Assembly (NCBI GenBank): GCA_963969345.1
Contig: OZ017768.1
Coordinates: forward strand, 3,558,718-3,622,717
Length of the DNA stretch: 64,000 nt
Source: Turbatrix aceti
Taxonomy: Eukaryota > Nematoda > Chromadorea > Rhabditida > Panagrolaimidae
Reading direction: 5' to 3'
Each line of letters starts with the position of its first letter. Within the stretch, counting starts at the first letter, position 1. Below the pieces are notes generated by a model. The model made no database searches and had not been told where the DNA came from. It worked only from the letters and a program-made list of their open reading frames with translations. A program made the position numbers and the translations under genes. Positions 35,139-45,023 of the stretch are shown in pieces.

Positions 35139-37923
35139 ATGGTTGTTAACGCCATGCGATTCCTGGTCACCTCCGGACTTTTCATCATCGTTGTTCGGGG
35201 TTTCCACATCGATGACGACGATTACAGCGAGGTGGGTGGTCAACTGGATTCTAGGTAGGAGGAAAACAACTTCAGATCATGACTCGTGTACGGCAGAAAC
35301 GGGCTGCTACCAGGCAGAACACGACCCTGGCTTCCGAGAGGAATCTCGACCACGACCGGTCATCCAGGTCCAGGTCCAGTCAGCACTACGAAGCAGAAGG
35401 ATCCCATGAACAGCGGGCACACGACGATACCTGCAAGGAAAATGATATGCTTTCCAAGGTACGGTTTTTGCGATCTCACAACGAATGGCTTTTTTTCGTT
35501 GTGAGAGAGGACAGTCTCACAACGAACAACCTTTTTCGTCGCGAAACCAGTTAAGAAATGCTGGTGTACGGTTTTGCGGTCTCACAACGAATTACTTCTT
35601 TTGTTGTCAGAAAAGCCGGTCTCACGGCGATTTGTTACAATTCACCCATTTTTGGGTATCGTAACTGATAATTACGATGGCACCGACACGCACATGTTTA
35701 TTTTTAGATTAAAAACTTAGATATGCATTCCTCGAATGCCAAAGCTCTTTTAATTAGCCCTTTATCAAACAAAGTTCCAACGGTTTCTTTTCGAAGAGCA
35801 AACAATAAATCCGTTCAAGACACAATTTTCATACCAAGTATCTTTCAGACAGTACTAGAAAGCGTCATGCACAGCTACGATCGTCGCTCGGTGCCAATTG
35901 CCAGCGGCGTGGATGTTAAAGTCGACCTGATCATCCAGAGCATGTCGAGCATCTCGGAAAACTCTGCTTCGTTCACTGCGGACGTGCTCTTTAGTCAGAT
36001 TTGGATGGACCCAGGCATCGCTTTCGACAACATCACCCGGTACGTACGAAGGAAGTCCATCTGCATTTTTTTTCTGGTCGGAGCCCTGATTGCCCCGGAC
36101 TCTTCCGGTGGACACAGGAAGCGCGTTTATGCGTTTTTCGGAGCACTGACTGTGCGGAAAATTGAATTCGAGCGGGGCCAAAGCAGAGAAGCCACGTGCT
36201 TCTGCTTTTGCAGCAGGAATGCATAATTTTGGTTTCTGGAGTGCCGGGGAGGGCGGATGTCACGAGGCCGTGAGCACTGGCGTTTTCAGGTGTCTACCGA
36301 ATCTCACGTTGTCCCACCGGGCGATAGAAGACATCTGGCTGCCTAATGTCTGCTTCCAGGTGAGTTTTATTCGTGTAATGAACTTTTGTGAGGTCAAGGG
36401 TTCTCTGCAGAACAGTAAATCCACTGCCATCCACATGAGTCCCACGCCCAATATTTTTCTGCTCGTCTACCCCAACGGCACTATTTGGGTCAACTACAGA
36501 GTCAAGGTGAGTGCCATTTCATCACCTATGCATTTTAGCTTACCGTAACCCCTGATTTCCAGGTAGAAGCCCCGTGCGAAATCGACATGTCCGCGTTTCC
36601 GGTGAGTTTTCAAATTTACGATAAAATTTTTTTTGTCAGTTTTACAAACTTTTTTTTCAGTTTGACTCCATGAGATGCTTCTTGCTCTTCGAATCGTACT
36701 CTTTCAACGTTGGCAAAGTCCGGCTCGACTGGTACGAGACCGGTGTCATCGTAGACACCCACGTAGGCCCCTCACCTGTCCTCACCTCGCTCAACCCACA
36801 AATCCATTTTTTTCAGCAAGGCAAGATGGCCGACTACGAGCTCATCAGGCACACGTGGGCCAAGCATCAATTTTTCTACCCAGCGGGTCAGTGGGATCAG
36901 CTCCAGGCGACTTTTTACTTCCGACGCACCTTTGGTTATTATATTCTCCAGCTCTACCTCCCGACCTACCTCAGTGTTGTTATCAGGTACAGTTCGCACA
37001 TACTCACCGATAAATGTAATTTTTTTTCAGCTGGATTACATTCTGGCTCGACCCCAAGTGCCTGCCCGGAAGAACCACCCTCAGCATATCCTCGCTCATG
37101 GCGCTCACCTTTCAGTACGGTAACGTTGTTCGCTCGCTGCCCAAAGTGAGTTACGTGAAGGCGCTCGACGTCCATGTTTTTGCCTGCATGGTAAGCTATC
37201 TAAAGTTCTCCCAAGGTCAAAAATACCAAAATTCGAATTTTTTTAGGGCTTCATTTTTTTCTCGCTCATCGAACTGGCCGTCGTAGGGCATGTTGATAAA
37301 CTCGCCAACCGGGAACGCAAAAAACACGAAGAGGAAGTTCGGCGCAAAAAATCCACAAGATCTGACCTTTTCAACAACTCGAGGCTTTACGATACCAGGT
37401 AGACTGTTTTTTTTGAATTCTGAAACCCCGCCAAAACGCGATTTCGTGCCGAGAGTTCATTTTCGTGTTGAGAGTATCTTACCCTCTTTTTTTTTCGTGT
37501 CGAGAGTTGTTTTTCAATCAAAACCCTTTTTTCAGTCAATACAAAGACTCCGGAGCATCTTTCATGCTAGCAGACACAATTGTCGACCGCCGCCTATCCT
37601 CTGCATCTCGAGGTGGTCCTCTGTCGACCACTGCCGTCGGTCTGAAACGGCGCTCGCTCTCCGTCACCCGTCTAACGCTCAACGAATCCGCACTATCGCG
37701 AATTCGTAACTCGCCTTACTACGCGCACTCCAGCAAATTGCTACGATGGCGGCAGCTGGAGTGGACGGGAGAACGCGTCGACAAGGTCTGCCAGATCTGT
37801 TTCCCGGCTTCGTTCGTCGTCTTCAACTTCTTCTACTGGCTGTACTACAACATGGAATCTGCCAAGCTCTACGAACGCATGCTCTCCGACGTCAACCTCT
37901 CCGGCTCGTACACAGCACAGTGA
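35139..37923 (+). CDS. Cys-loop ligand-gated ion channel subunit, GABA/glycine-receptor-like
   Basis: This is a neurotransmitter-gated channel subunit of the plasma membrane, probably in nerve or muscle. Eleven exons (35139-35231, 35276-35458, 35708-36039, 36290-36359, 36411-36506, 36563-36601, 36661-36762, 36817-36986, 37031-37190, 37247-37398, 37536-37923) give 594 residues. A signal peptide (about 1-20) is followed by a charged low-complexity linker in exon 2, then the ligand-binding domain with SGVDVKVD and the Cys-loop C263-x13-C277. M1 is about 345-363, M2 about 376-396, M3 about 408-430, and M4 is near 560-580 after a basic M3-M4 loop. The M1-M2 corner reads LPGRTT where anion channels usually have PAR. 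Sequence style suggests the nematode GGR/LGC group; the ligand cannot be told. It is convergent with nck-1. Confidence 0.92.
35474..35630. repeat. TCTCACAACGAA repeats, direct and inverted, in channel intron 2
   Basis: TCTCACAACGAA occurs exactly at 35474-35485, 35515-35526 and 35580-35591. Its reverse complement is at 35496-35507 and a decayed copy is at 35620. Facing copies at 35474 and 35496 could form a 12-bp hairpin. Confidence 0.85.
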
Positions 37924-37990
37924 CTCGATTTTATGGCCATTTTTCGAATGAAGCACCACCCTTCCCCGCAAGCAGCATATCACAATCCAA

Positions 37991-40900
37991 TCAGTATCTG
38001 GGAAGAGGGCGTTTGAGGAAGAGACGCTCGTGCGTCTGTTCGTCGTTGAAGATAGGCGACGACATGTAGTGCGAGATGAGCTGCTCCATGGAAGCAAACG
38101 AGCGTGAGCCGATGCGGAAGGTGCCGAGCTGGCGGTCAACCTGCACCCAGAAGTGCATGTTCCTCACCGTACCCTTCAGCGAGATGGAGTAGTCGCCAGC
38201 GTTGCTCTCGCTATCCCGAACGAGGAAGTCGCCCTCGATGCCGCGTGCGTTGAGCTCGGATTCGCTCTGGTTGCGTGAAATGAGACCGTAGTACCACTCT
38301 CGGTTGGCGTAGGGCCCCCGCAGGGCAGGACCAGAAGCAGCTGCGGTGTCGACGACTTTGATGTAGTTGGTGGGCACGAGGCCGATGCCACCGGATGCAT
38401 TCCGTGCTTTCCACCATTCTGGATCGTGTGCGGGGTGCTCAATAACATCCAGACGTTCGCCTTTTCGGAAAGACAGCTCTTCTGGACTCTGCGCGTTGAA
38501 ATCATACAGGGCAGTTACCACCTGAAACTTTTTGCAAAGTTTTAAATCGATTTTTGAAAATTGAAAATGAATCAGAGCAGAAAACTGAGCAAAAAATCGA
38601 AAAAAGAACGAAAATTGTGAATCACAAAGTATTACTTTTTTCAAAAGGAAAACGAATATAAAACCGTAACCCAGTTCCATCTAAATTACGATCAAAGTAA
38701 AAAACCGTAACTAAGAATTATATACGACAGTTGAAACTCCTGTCGCGACAGTTTTTTTTTTCGCTGCGAGATCAACCAACCTCAAGGACAGCAGTTGAAA
38801 CGTTATTGTCAGAAGCAGGCTGATAACCGTAATCTGGAGCATACGGTTGAGCAAGTGGTTGCGCGTGCTGCGTGGCCGCGGGTGCAGGAGCAGTCGTGAC
38901 GGGATCTACGTAGTTGGAGGGAAACCATCCGGTGACGCCATTGCACTCTCCACGCCACCAGCCATCGGAGCTGCGTTCGACGACACTGACGGTATCGCCA
39001 CGCGTCAGCCTGAGTTCATCCTCACGCTGGGGTTCGTAGTTGTACTTTGCGACGGCGTAGCTCGTCTCACCCATCCTGCCGCCGCTGCTTGTATTGCCGC
39101 TTCCACTCGCGCTGGTGGTTGTTGTCTCAGGGCCGCCGCCGCCGATGCCGCCGTTTCTGGGCTGATATTGCTCGATTGGAACCTAGAAAAAAATGCATAC
39201 ACGTGAGCGATATTTGGGATAAACAATGTTCTTTTGTGCCTGTAGAGAACGAATTTCCACTTTTTTTCTCCCACGCAGTTTAAAAATAGCGCAAAACAAG
39301 AATTTATCTATTTTTAGTAAATTATGAAACAAAAAAAAATATTTATGTAACGCGAAACAGCCGGAACGCAGGCAAAAACGCCGCCAACAACCGAGTCGAT
39401 TGGATATGAGAAGAAGAGCAGTGCACTACGCAACGGAAGAGAGCGGTGAGGAGGCAAACCGGCGCTGCGTTAACGCCTCGACAAAAAAGATACGCACAGA
39501 ACCCGGGTGGGGCCAGTGGCAGCTTGCATGCACGCTTGGGAACCGTTCGATCTCGCGAAGAACATTATTAGGCTACAATGTACCTCGCGAGACAAAAGGT
39601 GTTGGTTGCGGATTTTCGAAGATTACAACGCAGCTCAGCTCGTCTTTCTTCCGAAAGAAACTCTAAGCAAGCTCCGTCGATAAATGCAACGAGGTGCTTG
39701 GATTTTTTTTGAGATGACTGGTTGCTTCTAGTGGTGATTTTTGTTCGCGCATGCAGAACAGGTGAATATTTGTCTTTTGTGGGCCTCAGACCCACAAAAG
39801 ACATAGTTAATGAACATCGACCGGGGCTAACATAAGTTTTATTTTACAAAAAATCCGAAATTTTGAAAACTAGCAGTTTTTTTTGGAAAAACAAGAAATA
39901 ACTCACGTTTCCGTTGGAAGGCGCAGCGAATCCGTTCTTGCACGTACTCCCGCTTTTACCGAGGCCCTTGAGCGTTCCTTTGGCTCGATCGACGAATGAT
40001 TCCCGGCGCACAAAATTGGACGGCACAAATCCGACCTGCTGCCTGTCGTTTTCAACCTGAAATTTACAGCACAAATAAATTGGAATTTAATCGATTAGTG
40101 TGCTTTGAATAAGAGGATAAATTCATGTCCGCCAGCAGGGGGAAAGGTGGCTGGTGGCTGGCGGCTGCCTGCCTGTCCAGGTGGTACGCGCGGGGGAAAG
40201 CGAACGAATGCGAGTCGCTTGGCTCATGCTGGCTGACTGACCCTTCTGATGACAGCTTCGCCCGCAGGTTGACACCTGAGCTGGACCAGGACCAGAGGAG
40301 AGAGTTTTGGGAGAGGGGGGACACGAACTGGAAGACAAAAAGGTGCAAAAAAACAAAAAAAAACACAAATGAACGAGTGCGCTCAAATCAGAAAAAAGAA
40401 CACGATCATGTATTCGATCATTCGTTCATTTTTGCTTGGACACGCTTTCCCGGGACCCGGGGGCCTAGGAAGAAGAAAAGTGCGACCGACCAACCAACCA
40501 ACGTTAGCCAACCAGGTCCGCGTCGATCGTCGACAAATAATAGTCGGAGGAGGACGAAAGACATCACAGAGACTGAGCTGAATGATAGCAGCATGCTTGC
40601 TGACCGGACGACATGTGTACATACGCATGTCTTCGTCGTATTCGTCTTCGTCATCGTCGTTGCACTCGGGTTCGCCCCGAGACACAGGACGCGCCTGAAA
40701 TCATCAACGGACAACGGGCTAGGCCCCAGAGCGTCATCGTATACTTATATTATACGTACATAGATACTTGGTTTGCCTTATCGCCCCCCTCCTGCTGAGA
40801 ACACGCTTTGTGACAGAAACCGTGAAAGAAATGTGAAACCCCCCGGTCCCGTGAAAAAATGGATAGAAAAACGCGTGTTTTGAACAAAAAATCTCTACAG

Positions 40901-41601
40901 CCAGGGTAAACATTGCCCCGAAATTGATCCGCGCTCCAGGACCACATTTTTGTTGTTATTGTTGTTCGTTACGGTAACATAAACCCAAATATAGTGCTCA
41001 AATAGGCCGCTGCACCTCCTGAACAGAAAACTACGTCGTCACCCGAGGTAAGATCCTTTTACGGTTGTTGTGTATTCTAGGTGTGCAAAAACGTGTTTCT
41101 GCAAGCCCTGCGTACACGACGGACGAAAACGCGTCCGTTCGTTTGGTGACGAACGAACGTTGCAACGTCACGGACCGGCTGATGACTCACTGACCGCAGA
41201 AAAGACGTCTTCTTCGTTATTTGCTGAAGAAGAAGAAGAACACAGCCCCAGTCCAGTCAGCGTCCGGCGCGCGCTGCCAGTTCACTACGCTGGCCCCGCG
41301 ATCATCCAAATCACCTCCCGCAACGCCCGATGACCCTATAAAAACCTAACGACATCCCAAATGATGCATAAAACAACACAACAACGGACACGAGTTCTAA
41401 ATACGAGGTGACCAACCAATCGAAAATCGGGTAAACAAACAGCCAGCATGTGCCACAAAAAAAAGATTCTGCACTTACTCTCCACCAATTTCTGGAATCG
41501 TCAAGGAGCCGAAATCGCTCGTTCTTCCGGAAACTCAGCTCCTGGGCGTCCTGAGCGGAGTAGTCGTACTTGGCGACGACGTAGACTTCGTCAGAAGCCA
41601 T
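37991..41601 (-). CDS. nck-1: SH2/SH3 adaptor protein Nck
   Basis: Nck links phosphotyrosine signals to actin regulators in the cytoplasm. Four exons (41601-41479, 40056-39907, 39182-38781, 38521-37991) give 401 residues with the family order SH3-SH3-SH3-SH2. SH3-1 (about 3-62) runs [10 protein letters not shown] to GFVPSNF across the first intron. SH3-2 (about 130-187) has [10 protein letters not shown] and [10 protein letters not shown]3-3 (about 226-283) has TALYDFNAQ and GLVPTNYI. The SH2 domain (about 301-395) has WYYGLISR and [10 protein letters not shown] with the phosphotyrosine-binding Arg near 327. Glycine- and proline-rich linkers separate the domains. A 3' splice site (CCTTTGCAG) lies 17 bases upstream of the ATG. 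Intron 1 is 1.4 kb; intron 2 has a perfect 13-bp hairpin. Confidence 0.97.
39771..39803. repeat. Perfect 13-bp hairpin in nck-1 intron 2
   Basis: TGTCTTTTGTGGG and CCCACAAAAGACA are exact inverted copies separated by the 7-base loop CCTCAGA. Confidence 0.9.
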
Positions 41602-44071
41602 ATGGCCACTGCTGCCTGCTGCAAAGGGCAATTTTAAGATTCAACAGTCGTTCAACACGCGTGAGCGAAAACAATCGACCGTGTACCACGAAACACGCTT
41701 GGATGGATGGATGGGCGTTGGTTGCTGCGAAAATCAATCGCAATCGACAATCGATGTCGACGGGGACCCGGGCCGCAACAGAACAGAACAGCGGTTGGCT
41801 GTGGCACCACACCCGTTGGTTGTCTGGCCCGGACATGACTGACTCCCTTTTTTTTTGTTCTGATGTCCAGGCCTCGTCGTCGTCCGCAAAAAAAAGGCGA
41901 TTAAAAGTGTCTGAGACCCCTGGAATTGCAAATGAGCCCCGCGCCGTCATCCTCCGTCATCAGCTGCCGCCGCAAGGCAGCAGTTTTGTTTCCACAGCCG
42001 ACGCGTGGCTGCGGAGGAAGCAACAAACGATCGAGCAGCGAGCAACGAGCACCGAGCGTCCGAGCGCGAAGCAAACGAAAGAAGCGCCGCGCGAGTGGAC
42101 GAAGCGTTCGAATTTCAAGCAATCCCACGAGAAATGAAAATCATTCAGCGCCCGGCCCGGCCCGGACAGTCGGGGCATGGATGGCATGAGGATATATGTA
42201 TGCCGTCCGTCCACAACTTGTCACCTCGGCGAATGCAGCCTAAATTTTTTTTGTTCAATTTTAGGCCAAGCGTGCCCGGGGCGATGGGCGGCCTCAAAAA
42301 GTGCAAAAAAAAGGGCGTGAAGCAAAAACGACGACCGAAGAGGTCAGACGACGATCGGCCAGGCAGGCGTGGCTGGCGCGCGACCCACAAGGCCCCCGGA
42401 CACGGACAAAAGGAGAAGACACTCGATGCGCGATGATGCAGCCGCCGCCAACAAGCGCAAGCAATGTTTCGTGTCCGGGCAACACCCCGACTCTGACAAT
42501 GAGCGAGTAAGCATAGGTGAATAAAAAAACACCCCAACCATCGAATGGAATCGAATCGGTCGCCGGTCACCGGACGCCGGCTGCCTGCACAGACTGCGGA
42601 TGGATCGCAAAATAACAACTGGCGTTTTCGTTTTCTGAACGGCCAGTCAGCCAGCCAGTCGGGTGGTGGCGATGGCGGTGACGGCGTGCATCTCTCTGAC
42701 AACCAACCGGTGTGCAAGGAGCGAGACACGTTTGTTTATTGGCGTAAGACAAAAAAAAGCGCCGGCCGATAGATGCGAGCAAAAACGAGCAAAACCCGGT
42801 CAACGGAATATAGCAATAGCATGGAACGCGCCGTTGCTGCCGCGCCGACGCGAGCGAGCGCCTGCACGCTGCGTGCCTGCTGCGACGACCCCAACCACGA
42901 CGACCGGGACCGGGACCGACCGGGCGCGTGCCAGTCCAGAGACAGCTGCTAGGCGAGAGTGGATGATATGCAGGCAGATTTGTTCACTCACTCGCGCAGG
43001 CCAACCATCCAGGCAGGCATGCAGTTCCTCAAGATGCGGCTGCACAGATATTTATTTATTTATCTAGATAGCCGGGTGCATGGATGAACAGCACGGCACA
43101 CATCTCATGTCAGTCATCTCATCTCATCTCCGCTAATGGCTCTGCCTGCCACGCGGTCAGTCAGTCGGTCGAAGGCCACGCGAACACGAGTAATCCCCGG
43201 GATAAACCAAAACTCTAGCACGTACGCACGCTGGCTACGTTATCCGCATCCCATTGATGCCCTCTGAAATCAAATCGCGTTCGATCGCGAGAAATCCGTC
43301 ACTTTCTACGCCCTACGCGTGAAATGCAACACGCCCGAGCCGACGTTGCTTGCGCGTAGGTAGGACCGTCTGCTGCCACATTCCAAGTCGAAGAAGACGT
43401 TTCGTTTGCTTGCAAACGTCGTTTTCATCATGTACATTGCATTGCAACGCTACGTACGAAGAAACAAACGACCACTGATTTCACGAGTCGTTTATTCCGA
43501 ATTATTATCGGGTTCCGTCGTCGTCGAACGAACGAACGAACGCCTGCCATTACACGGAGGACAGAAATTGACCGGAAGCGTCATTTTCGTTTCAGGAAAT
43601 TGCAAATCAAATCAGGTTTCGTTTCCGAGCACATTTTAGGCTAACCGGATCAGAAATTTCAAAAATAAATGCAAGCGTGGTTCACGATCGATAAATCACG
43701 CCGTTGACCCCTCCCTGGAAAATCCGTCCACCGTCGAAAAAGCAAGACCACATTTATTTAGCTTGCAGCGTAAAAAGCTGCTTGCGGGGAAAAAAGGCAT
43801 GTAGTTTTGGCAAAAAACGGAACAATTCAAAGTAGGGAAACGAAATGAAACGGGACGGGACGGCCGGGAATGGTGATGGATGTCCTCGGCGGGCAGGTGA
43901 CTCGAACCGGCCTGGAGGCCTGACTGGGACTCGGATGGACCCGGTACAAGCGCCTCCCGCCAGAACAGATTTGTTTATTAGAACGCATCCAAAAACTTAC
44001 ACATTCGAAGAAAAAAATCACAGCAGTGCACAGAAGACGAGTATGAATCGTCTCAGCAGCGCGCTCACCGC
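41602..44071. other. Intergenic region upstream of nck-1
   Basis: About 2.5 kb with no supported gene. It should hold the nck-1 promoter at its left end and the profilin 3' UTR at its right end. Simple repeats include GAAC units near 43527-43543 and ATTT units near 43048-43065. Two long overlapping open frames near 42005-42729 have no recognisable protein features. Confidence 0.55.
43974..43979 (-). terminator. Poly(A) signal of profilin
   Basis: AATAAA on the minus strand lies 92 bases after the profilin stop codon. Confidence 0.75.
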
Positions 44072-45023
44072 TCAGTAGCCCGTCGTCTCCAGATATTCGC
44101 CGAGCTTCTCGACAGCCTGGCGCGCCTCGGGAACGGCACTGGATTCGCCTTCGAAGACTCCGATGAGTACGGCAGTTTTCGTCTTGTATGCAAAGAAGCC
44201 GGTGCGATCTCTCTTGCCGAAGATGAGGTTCTCCTCCACCTGCGGCACGATGTAGTGGATGCCTTCGAGGTCGGCGCCGACGGAGGGCACGTTACGGACG
44301 TTCTCGAAGAGCTGTGCGAACGCGGCGAGTTCGGCGGGAGTGGCCTGTAAGAGAGAATATATACTTTTATCAAGGATCGGTTGCTAATCACTAATTACAA
44401 GCAGCATGAATGCTAAAGGCCTATTTTCACGTTCAAAATAATAAAATGCGATTTTTACTTGATACAAAACGACCGTAACAAAGTAACGGGTAAATTTCGT
44501 CTCAAAACCCGCATACAAAAAAACCTGAGAAATTTCGTGGCGAAACCCCACATAAAACCCCCGATAGCCTAAACAAAAACATTTTTTGTGATGAATTCGT
44601 TGTCGAGGATGCACAATCGGGAATTTGTTTTAATTTTTTTCTTTTTGCGTATACAGAAAACTGATCATCCCAGAAATTAGTCATCGTTATGAAAAAAACC
44701 CCCGCCAGCCAATTTTTTGGCAATGTATACAAAAACATCTATGAGTAACACACAAACGTTATCAGTCGCGATGTAAAAAAGCGCATCGCATTAGGGGTTT
44801 AGGAGCGATAGAATCGTTACCCTAATCAGACAAGAAAGAGAAAAGAACACGACTAATCAGGAATCAAGGGTACCCCCGCACAAAAAAAAAGAAAACTTAC
44901 TTTGAATTGCTTGTCTCCATCGGTGGAAGCCCAGATAGCGCCATCGAGTCCGATGATAGCGGCTCGCTTGATGTCAGCCGAGCTATCGAGGAGGGTGTTG
45001 ACGTACGCTTGCCAGCCGCTCAT
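44072..45023 (-). CDS. pfn: Profilin
   Basis: Profilin binds actin monomers and poly-proline and controls filament growth. Two exons (45023-44901, 44344-44072) give 131 residues, the standard length. The N-terminal MSGWQAYV helix with its conserved Trp, AAIIGLDGAIWA, the IHYIVPQVEENLIFGK block, and the C-terminal helix ending TTGY are all profilin features; the pattern is closest to nematode profilins (C. elegans pfn-2 type). The single intron of 556 bases is noncoding. A 3' splice site about 35 bases upstream of the ATG (GTTGTTGCAG) could take a spliced leader. Confidence 0.95.

Noticed and set aside
42005..42729. Overlapping open frames on both strands upstream of nck-1
   Set aside because: Biased composition (Arg/Lys/Ser), no domain, no splice partners and mutual overlap make coding unlikely.
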